Assembly (NCBI RefSeq): GCF_018139145.2 | Contig: NC_059476.1 | Location: 7,663,501 to 7,727,500, forward strand | DNA length: 64,000 bases | DNA from: Gymnogyps californianus | Lineage: Eukaryota > Chordata > Aves > Accipitriformes > Cathartidae | Direction of reading: 5' to 3' | Shown: positions 41,805-55,200 of the stretch, piece after piece | Numbering within the stretch: position 1 is the stretch's first letter | Layout of the letters: each line of letters starts with the position of its first letter | Translations under genes and position numbers: made by a program | The notes under the pieces: model-generated | The model's database searches: none | What the model was told of the DNA's origin: nothing | The model's input: the letters and a program-made list of their open reading frames with translations, nothing else

Positions 41805-41834
41805 TTAGGGTCAGGGGTAGGGTTAGGGTTAGGG
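41805..41834 (+). repeat. Short interstitial telomeric repeat
   Basis: Five hexamers in phase: TTAGGG, TCAGGG, GTAGGG, TTAGGG, TTAGGG. Three are perfect and two have one mismatch each. The flanks are unique sequence. Confidence 0.85.
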
Positions 41835-44479
41835 AACCGAGGGGCTTCAGAGCTGGAACTTGCAGCATTGGGGACATTTCAGGACGGCTGTTGTGAATGG
41901 CTTGTGACAATCTGTGATCCTGAGCTCTTGTCCATTATGGGTTTTTAAGCCCATAATTCTGTCTCTTCCCTACCTGTAGCACATGACCTAAAATGGGCTT
42001 CTTGCAACAATTTCCTGCCATGTCTGCACCAGTCAAAACCTGCCCTTTGGTTGCAGAGCTCGCAGGAGCTTATTTCACTCTTCCAGTTCTTCATGTGGTG
42101 TCAAGAGTCCAGAATACCAATAAGGAACTTATTGTTTATGCTTTTCGACATGAACACATGAAAGAGAGATGCTGGATGCACAACAGAAAGGTCCCTTCTT
42201 CCATCCCTTGATCCATCCTGTCTCTCCTTTAGTACATTGGAGGTAAATACGTAGTTTGTTTCTTTTTGTCCTTGTTTCTCAGTGCTAGGAACACTGTGGA
42301 ATGACTCCTGTGCTCATACTGAGGTCAGGGGGTTCCCCCTAAAGGCAGGGATGGGGGTCCTTGGATATCATCCTGGAATGTCTTGTGACATAAACAAGTT
42401 TTAAATATGTTCTGAGACCTCTTGTCATTTGAATGATAACGATGTAACATTTTTATAACACTTAACAACTTCAAAACTTGAAGGAAAAGCAACCAAATTA
42501 ACAAAACAAAACCCTTTGCTAAAACTTAATACTTTCTAGAACACTAAGTTGCCATAACAACTTGATGCAAAAGTCTTTGGTGGCAACTTTGTACTTGGTC
42601 CTATTGAGGCTAAAATAACCTTACTCTTGTGTTAATACTTAGCCAGCATAGTAAATACTATTGGTTACAGAAAATTAAAACTTTTAAATAGTGAAACTAC
42701 TTTTACTGAAGTAAAAGAAACCTCTTAAATCTAAGTGTTTTTCTTCTTTTAAAAAAGCATAATTTGTCAGACATTAAAATAACAAAAGGTCTTTGAAAAA
42801 GGATTATGGTTTCTGATGTTTCACTACTAGAATGGATTTACTTTATATCCTACTGATGTTGTAATCTTGAATTCTGAGGTAATGTTTTAGCCCTTTCTTT
42901 TCACATAAATAAAGATTTCAATGATAGCACTTCATTTCTTCTGTAGAACTTTCCTTTATTTTTCAAACTACTCATTTTCTCTCGCTTAAAACATTTCATC
43001 AGAATAACACACAAATTGGATGCAGTGCTTATTAGGAGGAGGGGAACAGTTAGAAAGGCAAGGCATTTCAAATCAACACACTGCTGACTGCGAGGTAGAT
43101 TTTAAATGGAAAATTTCCATATTGCTTATATGTTTTCCTCCACAATGTACTTTTTAAAAAAGTCTTATTTTTAAGATTTCCCTGTAAAGCATAAACGTGT
43201 GGTTTTTAGTATATTGTGGGGGTTTTTTGCATTTTCAAGTCACTTAACGATCATTGCTATATGGAGCACAAACAGTTGTTTTCTGTCAGTACCAAGCACT
43301 GAATTTTAAGAATCAAAAAGCATATTTTAACATGGTGATAAACCACTTGCTAATCAGACTGACTTCATCCCTCCTTGAAAAACAGTGCCATATATCTCTT
43401 TGGGTTGCATAGATTTTAATTAACACTAAGTGTCTTTAAAACGTCACAAATTCCCACCCTCTCTGAAATTAAATCCACTCTTTACACTCCATTGGGCTGC
43501 TGTTTGGGTTTTTTTAATATGCTGTAGTAGAGTGAGTGGTGGGGACAGCGGAGTATCTTTAAAGGATTATTGTTTACTACCAAGGGAACAAAGAGTGCTC
43601 TGCATCCTTCCAGCTCAGGGAGACTTGACAAGAGATTTCCCTCCAGCAACTTCGTCGTTATTAGCTTGCTTGCCAAATAGGGACCATTCTCCTGACTCTC
43701 ACCCTACAACCTGCCTTTGAAAGTATAGAAAAAGTGGTGTTTATAAACCAGATTTTTTTTTTCTTTATTATGTATAGTGAAGTGAAGGCCAAAGCCTTTT
43801 CCGCTTCAGCAGAACCAGCAGGGAGGAAATACATGTAGTAATTACCTTAAACAAGCAGGCAATAAAGGCTGCTGCCTCTCAAGCCGTGCGGTTTGAGGAC
43901 ACGATGAAAGGTGGAGGTGTCAGCACTCATAGCCCAGAACAACTGGCTGGAAATCCGGAATCCCCACGCTCCTCTGGCCTTCTCCCGTGGGCAGGGGTCC
44001 TGGCTGGCGGAGCTAGGCTGCTGGGGGTGCAGAGCCAGTCCCCGGAGCCAGGGGACGGCTGTGTTCAGGTGAACAGTCCCACCGACAGAAAGGGCGTCCT
44101 CAAGTGAGAGAAATTGCTTATAAGAGGGACTCAGAGAGATCCAAAGCATCGAGGGGGTTTCCCGCTTGAAAACCAACGACAGAAAACACAGGGTTTGGTT
44201 CAGTCCTGTCAGAATTCTTCTCTGGAGAAGGAATTTTCAGTCACACCCTCTTTTGGTGTTTTGGGTTTTTTTTTTAATAAGGATCAAATTGACTTTTACT
44301 TTACATTTCAGCACAAAATGCTCTTTTTTTTCCCCCCCTATGCTCCTAGAGCCAGCTCCTCCGCTACGGTAAATCAGGGAAACTTTGCTGACAAGAGCAA
44401 AGCCACCACAAAGGACCTGGGCATGAAGAACAGGCCGGGAGGTACAACATGGAGTATGTGGTGCTTGTGGGCTTACTGC

Positions 44480-45020
44480 AGGACATAATATATGCCTTAA
44501 AAACCGGTGAAGAGACCAGCCAGGCCCCACTCGCGGCCTTGCGTGCCTCCTGCAGCCCCCCCACCACGAGCCCTTCTGGACAGGCGCCTTCTGGCGTCTC
44601 CTGAGGAATTGCAGGGACGCCGTGCTGAGGCCATTGCAGGTGAGATGGGGCGGCACTGGCCGTGCTGGGGGGGGACGGGGCAGGAGGCGCCTGTGCCGCA
44701 GGCCGCTCCCCGCGGCCTCCCAGGGCCTGGCGAGGCCTGGCCGCCAAGACGGGGCCGTTGGGGGCGGCCGGTGAGAGAAGCCCTTGCGCTTCCCGCCGCC
44801 GGCCGGAGGGGGCGCGCGCCCGCGGCTGCTGAGGAGACGGCGGCGGCGGGGTGGCGGCGGCCCTGTCCCCGGGCCCTCCCTGCAGGCGGGCCGGCCGGAG
44901 GCTCCGGGAGTGTCGCGGCCCGGTGCCCTGCTCCGGCCCGGCGTGGCAGGGCTGTCCCGCAAACGGGATTCGCTTTCGAGGCTCCCACCCCGCACAGCCA
45001 GATCTTCGTTGCTCTCTTGA
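44480..45020. promoter_or_regulatory. Orphan CpG island
   Basis: A sharply bounded GC- and CpG-rich block in AT-rich intergenic DNA, about 17 kb downstream of the FAM204A polyadenylation signal. Two good + strand splice donors lie inside it: GCAG|GTGAGA (44639|44640) and CCG|GTGAGA (44770|44771). GC-box-like GGGGCGG occurs at 44648 and 44761. The long overlapping ORFs (up to 252 codons minus, 182 plus) are Pro/Ala/Arg/Gly-rich composition artefacts with no domain. It could be the promoter of a + strand non-coding RNA, an alternative first exon of a downstream gene such as RAB11FIP2, or a regulatory island. Confidence 0.6.
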
Positions 45021-46769
45021 GATGTGTGGCAGATTTATTTCTACTAATTTTTTAAGTACCAAGTGTATCTAGTGTACTTATTACTCCTAATTAACGTGAG
45101 AATAAAGAATCAAAGAGGGTATTCCTCCAATGAGTTGTTTTTGAAGAGTGACAAATTAATCCCCTTGGATATGGCTGAAGCCAGGGAAGATCTTTTTGTT
45201 CCTCTAACAAACTGCAGCAATTAGACGTTCAAAACTCTGCTCGTGATAAATAGATTTTAATACCTTTGTGTATGCCAAAATCCCGGGGCTTACGTCCTTC
45301 AGCCAAACGTTCTCCCAGGTAACCAGAGATGTAGGAATGCGTTTCCAGTCGTCGGGAGCTGCGTGCACACACGCGCGTGTGTGAGTGCACCCGTGAGAAG
45401 TCGGCATTCAGGGTTGCATGCATCCATTTACCCACTAAATTTGTTAGACTTTTTCTTATGCTCTTGTGAGCTTTGGACCAAATCCTCAATGGCCCGATTT
45501 GCTTGCACGGTTACCTGCATTCACTTGCCCTGAAAGTACGTTTCGAGCACGATAAGGAAAAATTTTATGGCTGAATTTTTTTGTGTGGTTCTCCCTGTAA
45601 ATCCATCGTGACATTTCAAGGGGTTACTTGTAATCTGCTTTAATAGGGATCAGGTGGTGTTTACTAGAACTCATTCAGACTTCACAGGTACAACTTTAAA
45701 TCTTCACCTGCTCGCGGAGTCAGAGGGCTTTGACAGCACTTGGGGGCGATAAGCCAGAGATGAGATTTTGACAGGCCCCTTTTCTGATGGAGTCCGGAGA
45801 TAAGTCACTGGGAGATTTCCAGTCTGAATTGTTTCTCCAGGTCCTGATGCTGGGCGAGGAACGAGGGCGATGGGGAAGGCGTGGAAGCCACCTTTGTGCT
45901 GAAGTGATCAAAGCCGGGGGCTGAAGGCTGCTTCAATGCTATCAGCCTGTAACAGGCCCCCACGGGACTCCTGCACCTGCCGGCCCCCACTCCTTTATGC
46001 TTGTGCCGCATCCTGCCCTACGCTCCCCTTACCCCGGGGTGACAGAGAACCGGCTGCGCCAGAGGGTGTTCTCTCACAAGAGGGTAATCCTCAGCTGTTT
46101 ATTCAGGCGGCTCAGAAGGGGCAGCAGCTGCCGGTCTGCTGCGGAGGTGGGGTGGTGGCCACGGGAAGGGAGGTGCGGCTGTAGGCAGCCAGGCTCCCAC
46201 TGAGCGAGGTTGGAAGGTGGGTTTTCCCCTGTGCACCCTTTCTGCTGTGGGCCTCGCACAAAGCTCGTGTCGCTGCACAAGGTATAGGGAGCAAGTGGAG
46301 CTTTCAATGTTTTAAAGTCTTTTCCGTGGTGCTGTAGGTGACCCCTGTGTTGCCCTAAAATTTGCGGCTAGCTAAACATAGTAACCTTAACAAAGTCCAA
46401 GGGAAAGTACGGCTCTTGCACACTCAAGGCAAGGAAGATAACGCTTCTATTTCACTGCAGCCATTCAAGACAAAATAAAGTATAGTAAAATCCTTCTGCA
46501 GTGTTCAACTTCAGAAAAAGTGATATTTTCACAGGCTTTTTTTTCTTGGATATCAGACCTTTTTCAAATGGAAGCAGGCTGTAAATAGCTGTGAAAGTCA
46601 TTGAGAAGGGGAATTTTTATGAAGCAGAGTTCATGCCACAGGATGCCACACAAATGCAGACAAAGAAGATATATGTTTGATGATTTTTATCTCATATAAT
46701 ACACTTTAAATGTCTTTTTTCGTACTCTCAATTAACAAGAAGTTTTAAAACTGAATTCCATCATGAAGT

Positions 46770-46801
46770 AAATATATATATATAATAAATATAATAATAA
46801 G
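46770..46801. repeat. AT-rich microsatellite
   Basis: A (TA)n run passing into (ATA)n units, 32 bases of pure A/T. Confidence 0.8.
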
Positions 46802-48089
46802 TTGAGGGTATATCATACTCAGTGCTGCTTGAAAGCTGTTGGGCCAAATCTAAGCTATTCAGGAGACTAAGGTAAATTTTGAGGCTAGGCTGGTGTGGTC
46901 ATGGTTCTTTGAGTGTGAGGCTCAAAAGCGATGTACTGCACAAATGGGAACTTAAAAGGCCAGAAGGGAAGGAAACTGGTTTTCAGACCCAAAGAACTGG
47001 TGAGGCACAGATGGAAGGTCTAGTGGTGTGTGTTACTGGGGGAGGAGTGAGAGAGACAGTGAGGACAGCCAGATGGTGAGAGACACACCAGAGACACACA
47101 CATAAGCCCTTGTTCTTGTTCCATATTTAAAGGAAATAATTTGCAAGATGTCTGGAAGCAGATTTTTAAGTAAAACACCAAAATACCCAAACGTGCCATG
47201 TAGTCTTGGAAGCAGAGAATGCTGTGGTGCCTGGATCCAAGGCTGGACGGAGCCAACTGTCATCTCCTCTTTAATTTCTCACTCTCGCTATCCCAGGCCC
47301 ACATCGATTTTCTCCCAGATATTATATAGAGAGGGTTGCACAAATCAAGATATTTCTTTGCTTCTTTCTACTTCTTCCCACCTGTGGCTGCTGTAGTTCA
47401 CGCTGGCCTTGCCTTTCCCTCAGCACAAAATCTTGCTGCTGAAGAACATGGCTAGACTGCAGCGCAGACACTTATCACTTTATTTTCTCCTATGAGCAAG
47501 TAGTGGGAATGTCTCATCTGGCGTGTTGAACTCAGCTCTAAGTGCTAAAATGTTTACTGCTTTCAATCCACCCAGCAAGATACTCCTAGCAAAAGTGACG
47601 GTTGGCAGCCTGCTGCTGATGGTACCATCCAACTCACAGGGCTTACAGCAAAACTCGCACGGAATCTCAAACATTAGGCTGTTATTTATTTTAGGGGACT
47701 TGTTCCACAAGTGCTTCAGATGGTTTTCTATTAACATTTGACAACATCTCAGCAACTGAAATATGTTTAGTGAGATTACAGCATTTAGATTGTGGTCTGA
47801 GAACTTCTGATCAAATTCTGCTTTCCCTAATTAATGCATTCCAGCACCTACTTAATGGCATTCATAGCAACAAATAATTTCTGTTCTTCTCTAATGATAT
47901 GCACCATACCTTGGCACTAGAGTGCGGATAAATACATATATGTTTTTGTTATTTTAGAAGAGAAATCCATGTGCTGTGGATAATGAATTTAAGGTTAAGT
48001 GACAATTTTTCTTTACAACCACTCATGTCTTACAGTCTGTGAACTGAAAACTGGATTAACCTTTAATTACCCCCCGTGATCTCTCAACC

Positions 48090-48480
48090 CTGAAACAACA
48101 TTACCACTCCTCCTAGTGTTATTTGCATACAGCATTTAATGAGAGAAACATCTGCTTGCATATTTGATATCATTAATATTATGCAGATGAACTGAGTTTT
48201 CACGTTGCAATGGGCAATTGTGCGGAAATCTCCTTTTCTCTCATTTTTGGTCTATTTCCCTCCTCCTAACAATTTGCTCTGACTTGTATTAATGAGAAAA
48301 AGAGCTTCCTGGTGCCTTGCATATATAATGCATAGCTGCTATGTGATCTGAATGGCAGCACAGCAATATCCTGATGAATTTACAAAATATACAGAATATC
48401 TGGCTTGATGCTGTTAGGCAAACCTGTTGATATTTTCTGAGGCAAATGTACTCTTTTAATAAAATACGTTACTATGGCTG
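48090..48480. promoter_or_regulatory. Candidate enhancer-like block
   Basis: The octamer ATTTGCAT (48121-48128), POU/homeodomain-like 'catatttgatatcattaat', 'attatgcag', a C/EBP-like 'attgtgcggaaat' and 'gtattaatgag' are crowded into unique, non-repetitive sequence. This looks like the composition of conserved developmental enhancers. The call is inference without any alignment. Confidence 0.25.
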
Positions 48481-48874
48481 AAAATTAAATGAATACAAGT
48501 AAGATCGCTAACAGATTTTTTTCTCATGACTTTATAAAAATTATTTCTGTCTAATAAGATAAAACATACTCATTAGGTACCTGATCTGGCAGCCATTTGA
48601 TTGACTGGAATTTAGGTTAGAGCTTGGTATCTGTCTCTGTTCTCTCCAGCAACCTGAAATGCTTCATATGGCACTACGATGAAATCTTTACTCTGTACTG
48701 AGCCACGACCATTCAAAACTGATGGGCCACTGCCTTTAATGAGCACATAAACCTGAGGTCTGGGAGAAGCTGCTTGTTTTTCTTGAGAAATAAGGAGAGT
48801 TTTCCCTTTTGTTTAGCTTGAACCCTGTTTTCTTGAAGGTGTTCCTCAGAAGAGTCTAAGCCGTTGCTGACATT

Positions 48875-48890
48875 AAAAAAAAAAAAAAAA
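48875..48890 (+). repeat. A16 homopolymer
   Basis: Sixteen consecutive A followed shortly by a G-run. No upstream retroposed gene body or flanking duplication is recognisable, so I do not call it a retroposon tail. Confidence 0.75.
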
Positions 48891-51800
48891 GAGGCAAGGG
48901 GGGGATTGAACTATGGAGAAGAATTGTAGGGGGAAACAGAATATTGATTTCTAGTTTGCTAGTTAAAATTCCCTAAGTCCCAGATGTCACCATTTGCTGA
49001 ATGTTTAGTCAGCTCGAGATGTGTATAGTGTCCTAGATGTGTTCCCAGTAAACAAGGTCCGGTATCTTTAAAATGGGGCTTTTAGAAGAGAAGGTGAGGA
49101 TTTGGTTGGACATTGTTCCTGTGCTATTTTTGCCAATTTCTGAGGGAATTTCCACTAATTCAAAGGTAGAAAATATTTCCTACAGAGAGATCTGCAGCAT
49201 GCTTTCCATAGATCCTAAATTAATCTAACTCATCACAAATTGCTTCAGTTTGCCCTTTTGTGCTTGAGTTGAACCGCTGAGCCAACGTCAGTGACTACTG
49301 AAAGTTTGCAAAACTTCAAATGATTCTTTTTCTAGACTGCTATCTGGATAAAGATGAGTCTGGAGCAGCATGGAATTTACTTCATTGCCTAAAATGACTC
49401 CTGAGCTATATTTATCTCCCAAACCATTCCTTTGTTGAAGAGAATTGAGTAGGTTTCTGTGAGACATGGGGTTCCTACTAGTTGCTTGGACTAAACTGCA
49501 GAAGTAAACCAGTTTGCGATACAGTAAGATTTTCAGACAAGAACAGAATTTACATTCTCTGCTTCAGTGTGTTTCTTCCTAGTTGGACTTCAGCTAAAAC
49601 TGAAACTGCCATGTGCTGCTGCTGCCCATCTGAGTCCCTGCTTCTGAGCTGCCGCTCATCAGCATCACCCATCCTTCCTCCCAGCCGTCGGGGACTTGGC
49701 TAGCTTAGCAAAAGAGAAATCAGGTTGACTTTTTCACATTTGGAAGTAACTTCTATATGGAGACAACTGATGGTCCAAATTGTCGAAGGCTGCCTAACTT
49801 TCAGTGAGGAATAAAATAGAAACTTGAAAAACCTATAGGTTTATTTGCATACCAAAACGTCAGTGTATTATGGATAGATGGGATTATTCTGTAAGATGGA
49901 TGTTTATATCAGGATGGCTTGTTGCCAAAGAATTTGTGGTGATCCAGGCCTCAGTAATCCAGGATTAGCTGTGCCCACCTATTCCTAAAATAAAAGAGAT
50001 ACCATAGATAATACCTAGCCTGTGACTAAATGAAGATTAAATATGACTGATCAGTGTCATTTTTTTCCTGATTCTGCTGTAAAATAATAATATGCCTCAC
50101 TTCTAATTCATGACAAATTTTATAGGCGAAATTTGTGGGGTGTTGTGTTTTGTGATGTGAATAATTTTCATGATCAGTTACATGTTTTGTGAGAACATAT
50201 GTTCCTCTAAAGCAGATTTTCATAGTTTAAGAGTTGCTTTTTATAAGTCAACCTTGTTTATCTAAAAGTCTGACTTGCAGGTAGGATTACTGTGGTTTTG
50301 TACACAAGTCATTGCTTTGGCATCTACCAGGCCTTTTATGCAAAAAAAAAATCCTTAATGTATGCAAACTGTTGTGCATGCAAATTATAGTCCTGTGTGT
50401 GGAATTCAGGCATGTGAGTGAGCACAATACTTCCCACATGTAATTGCCCAACTCCTCTGCAAATTGTCTGACTCCTGAGTACCTGCAGTGGATTGGCCAG
50501 TTTATGAAGCCAAGCCATCGCTCTGGAATTTGGATTTCTTTGGGTAAACAGATTGTGTTAGTGGCGATCGAGATTTATGTTGGCATAACACTTTATTTTG
50601 TAAGTCCTTTCATTTCAGGAGCTACTATGTATAAGGAAGGGTATCTCCAGTGGTCAGACAGAGACCTGGAGAGGTAAATGAAACCTGCGGCAAGGTCATA
50701 TGAAATCTGGACAGAGTTTGGGAATAAGAGTGTTGCTATTCCAAAGCTGTGTTTTGTATTTCAGCTACACAAACAATTTCTAGGTTGCCAAACATTTTTG
50801 GATAAAAAAGATTTGAGCCTATCATGGCAAGCTTTGTTTATGTGATGTTATTTAGATTTTTCAGATATAAATAAGATGGTCTTAATTCACGACAGTGTAC
50901 ATTTCATGGGTGAGGACTATCTTTGGGACCATGGAGAGGACTTAGGAAAGCAAAGGGGCCTTTTTTTCATTTACCACGAACTCCTTATGCATCCCAAGAC
51001 TCTGACACTTCCAAGGCAGTGTTTCCTCTTACCGCTGAGTGCAATCCAGTGGCTTCTCAAGTGAAGTAAACGTTGTTGGTTGAGCTAGTTAAGAAATAAT
51101 CCCATTGATTGTTCAAGGGCTTTTGTCAACACAAGGTCAAATAAATTTTTGTTGGCACGGCTGTATTTTTACACATCGCGACCAAGAAAAACAAAACCTG
51201 TAAGAGGTGGGGTGCTCAGCACTGGCCAAACCATTCTTGCTAAAATCAGTGGCTTTGTGCCAGAATTTAACTGGATACTGGGTACTTTTAGTGGATTTTT
51301 GTTTGTTGGCATTTGATACACGGGTGTGCTCTCATGCCAGTTTATGAATGTATTTTCCCTGTTTGTCCTCGGAGCAGTGATAGCACACTAATATCTGTAC
51401 TTTAATGCGAATGAGATTATTTTGGAATTGGTGAAACACTTCACCAGTGAAACACTTTCTTCACTTTGCCTTTCAGCTGTTTGTCTGAAAAGCTTGCCTC
51501 CATGAAGTAGCTCTGCATGCTCTGTTTGCATGTGTGTTGAGAAAATCACTAAACAAGAAAAACAAGAATAATATCAGTGTCGTAACTGAGTTTAAACGCA
51601 GTGCAATTTGTGTTAATAGTGGCTTTTATAGGCACTATTATATAGTAAATTAAATTATATCTTTATTCTTGTATCTAAGATAAACAGTAAGTATGTAATA
51701 TATCAGCAATAGAAAACCCTTGGCATTTAAGAAAGAATTGTGCTTTAATGTAAGGACGTTTTTATACCTCAGTAATAAATTAACATTTCAAAAGTACTTT

Positions 51801-52224
51801 AGCCTGCTGAGATGGATCATTCTATGAGTATGGGTAACACCATGGACTCCAATAATTAGTGTAAATTGCCTTTGAATAATACAGAGCTGGGAACAACTTT
51901 CAGTGCTTAATGCCCCTTGCAGTACATGATGAAGAGTCCTTAATGGAGCTTGGAAAAACAAGTAATACCTATAAATCAAAGAAGAAAGGCCGTTTTTGAT
52001 GCATTTGTCTGAGAGTGTGAGTTTTAAACCAAATTGTTAACACTCCTCCCTGCTGAGGGTCATGGATTAGCTAGGGTGGGAGTTTCTTATAGGATCTTTC
52101 ACACTAACCAGCAGAGGTAGGGGGTTTCAAATACAAGTGTTTTCTTAACCCTAATCCCTGCCTCCCTGACCAGTAGAGCTCTGAATTTCTCTCTAATTAG
52201 GTGGAGAATTAGTAGGTGGATAAA

Positions 52225-52295
52225 TGTGTTAGTGGATGAGGATGAAGTGATTAACTTGCCCCAGACTATGATAGTGAGTTCAAGGCGCTACTGAA
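52225..52295 (-). repeat. MIR-like fragment
   Basis: 'gaagtgattaacttgcccca' followed by 'gactatgatagtgagttcaagg' resembles reverse-complement MIR ('aagtgacttgcccaaggtcacacagctagtaagtgg'). Short and diverged. Confidence 0.5.
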
Positions 52296-55200
52296 TTCAT
52301 TTTGTTTCTAATAACTTTCTCCCCATATTCTAGCGGCACCACAGCAGAGTACTTAAATTTATATCTCTGTAATCTTACAGCAGTATATTCTGTTGCCTTG
52401 TTCCCATGGCTTTATCTGCTATATTTAAGCGGCAGTGTGGTATATCTCCCAATGTGCCAGTTCACATTTATGTATACTATTTAATTATCTGAACAGTCTT
52501 GTAACCTAATCGAGATGTATTGATGTTACAGTAAGACTGTACATGTGAGGGAAATATGAATGTTATTACAAGATAATGAGACTGGAATACTTTCTCCAAG
52601 TATTTGCTAGCTGTACTTTAAAAACAAACAAATACCTGCTGCTTTGCTGTTGCTGCTGCTTGCTGCTCTTTGTTCAGTGTGTGGGGCTCTGCTGTCATAG
52701 AGGAAATGCAGTTTCACAGCGCTGTAGGCAGATGTGACTCTGCTAACCTGGAGCGATGACGTTTTCTGTCTCTTTGTTGATGTGTCCCTGTTGACCAGGT
52801 AGGGAAGAATTTGTCATGGGGGAGGGCAGGATCTGCTCCCTGCCATCTCTCCCTTGGCAGCCTCTGGCATGGGACAGGCTTTGACTTCACCTTGGGAATT
52901 CAGTGGGAACCTCTGCCCTTTCACAGCGAAGCTGAATCATCCCCAGTCACTGCCAGAACACTTTTTGTTCTTACTCATGGCCACAGCAGTGTCTCAGCTA
53001 CCCCAGCATGTTCCTGTCCCTGTGGTCTCTCTGACTCGCAGTGGCCTGCTCAGACCTGTGAATTCACTTGGCCCCAAAAAATGAAGTGTGCTACTTGCAA
53101 AACACGCAGACCCAGCAGCGAAGGGGCAAGCTTCCCAAGCTGGCTCAGTGCTGTGACTCAGACAAGCTGGGATACTGAGAAGACCTTTCCTGGAATAAAA
53201 GTCAATGAGATTTTCAGGTGTATTCAGAACAAGGGAGGGTGCTAGAAGATGCCACAAGTAAGAGCAGATCATAAATGTGCATTTGCTGAGCAAACAGACT
53301 GACATCTACAACTCATAACACTGGATACTGATCTTAACTACTTACTAAAATTATTTAGTGTCTTTCAGAAAAAGATCCAGTGTTCCTCAGCTTACATGTT
53401 GAAGGGAAGTAAAAATGCCTTGTGGAAATGCCAACCACTGTTGGTGGTTTACTAATCAGAAAAAGAGGCTGTAGGATACAAGAAGTAATCCTTCAGGTCT
53501 GTCTAGGGAGAATAAAACCTCAATGGAAGTAGCATGTTCAGAGGCACCACACTTCAAAAAAGGGGGGGAGGGAGAAAAGGAGCATGGATGATCAGGAGTC
53601 CAGAAAAAATGACTAAAGAAGTAATATTGAAGAAAAGGGAAAGGTTCTGGTTAGCCTGTGTTAGAAGGCAGACATGGCAACTTATGTGAGCATGCATGTG
53701 AAATGCAGAGCTATGTGTGTGTAAGGAGATAGGTAGTAACTTATCCTCCAGGACCATAGCGCATATGACAAGGATGTTTCAGCTGAAATGGAGAAGATTT
53801 AGTTTAGAGAGTAGCTGAAACTTGCTAATAATAGGAAGATAATGAAGTGCTGGACTAATATGCCCAGCTAGGATGGAAAGACAAAAAAAAAGAGAACTTC
53901 AAACTGGCAGTGGTTTAGAATCTCATGTGACATTTTACATGATGGTTATTCTCTTTGAAAGCATGGAGTGAGCTCTACCATTGCAAACCACACTCCATCA
54001 GAAGGCAAGTCAGGCTGTGGTGAGAGGCTCTGCGGGTCAACCTGGGTAGCTCGGCTTGCATGATTGAGTCATTAGACTGGGTATTGTGTGTGTATCCAAT
54101 AACTCAGGCAGGCAGGAAATTTAAAGGGAAGTATATTTTCTATGCAGCGCAATCAAAGTTGATTTTATCCTTATCTTAGTTGTTTGCTCCAGTGAGCATC
54201 AAATGCCTGAGGAGAGGATGGTTGCTGAGAAATCTGAGGTCTAAAGGGAACACGGGGGCGGTGCCAGGGTTAGCCGAAACTAGCCCTGGTGACTGTCAGG
54301 CACAGCCCCGTCCCTGTGGCCGATGGGTGCTTGTTCCTCGATAAGTCAAAGAATCTGGGCACTGCACAGTCACCTTAAGGTTGACGTTTAGAGTGAGAAC
54401 CCAGTTATCTCAATCCCGGGTGCCGGCAGACTCCCCGGACTGCGTAACATCCAGGGTATGTCAAAAGCAGCATTAGCTTCAGAGACCCTTAGCAACAAAT
54501 CTTCTCTTGAATGGGCTGCTCTTCTTTTGTGCTTCTCTTTCCTCCTGTCCTTTTTGTCTGTAGAAGCCTCTGCCTAAGTGTCTGACTAATAAAACTCAAA
54601 CTGACACACTTGGGAAGTAAAATGGGGTTTTTTTATGTGTTTGTGACAGTGCTTTGTAAATGGTGCTGTGAGAGTTTTCAGTAGCGGATAATGATGGGAG
54701 CTGTAAGATGCCAATACACAGCTCCCTAGGACAGGGTAAAATGCCTCTTTTTAGGCAATGACTGGAAGGCTCAACATGCTCAGTAGGAGAAACCTGGATA
54801 TGCTGTTTAGGTGCAGGGTTAGGCCTCAAGAGGGTACTTCCCCTGCCCAGGCCTCCCCAGGTGGAAGGATTGTCTTTCTAATGTTCAGCTGCATCCCATA
54901 CAGTACATGAAAAGTCACTCTGCATTAGCCAGGATTATGTTGTCTCTTGATCTTATCAGGTTTTGCTCTGCAAACTACAAAAGAATGTAGCCTGATGTAT
55001 GCAACAAGCCAGGTATCTCTGCTAGAAGCAAGCGTTTCACTGGCTAAAATCTCTCTGAAGTGACTATATCTACAGAATTTATTTTCCTTTTTTAACAGAG
55101 TTATGGCTTCATTAAAGCATTGGGAGCCAGAATTTTGCTGGAAAGATAAGTTTTTCTTCATTAAAAAATGGAAGTGGAAGTCAGAGAATGATCTTATTTT

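Larger units (their letters stand above)
27791..44479. other. Intergenic DNA downstream of FAM204A
   Basis: No protein gene is recognisable on either strand. ORFs are all below about 110 codons and show no family features. Contents listed separately are MIR-like repeats (35660-35880, 39930-40045, 40870-41110), an exon-like segment (37030-37189), a hairpin (37364-37391) and a telomere-like tract (41805-41834). T-runs of 14-16 bases occur at 33999-34012 and 36873-36888. Confidence 0.65.

Noticed and set aside
44237..45062. Minus-strand ORFs of 252, 232 and 163 codons and a plus ORF of 182 codons
   Set aside because: They overlap one another within the second CpG island, are compositionally biased and match no family. 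They are best explained by base composition.
48841..48900. A16 run considered as the tail of a processed pseudogene
   Set aside because: No gene-like sequence precedes it and no flanking duplication was found.
52811..53245. 144-codon ORF
   Set aside because: No recognisable domain or signal peptide. Mixed composition in a moderately GC stretch with an overlapping second-frame ORF; consistent with chance.
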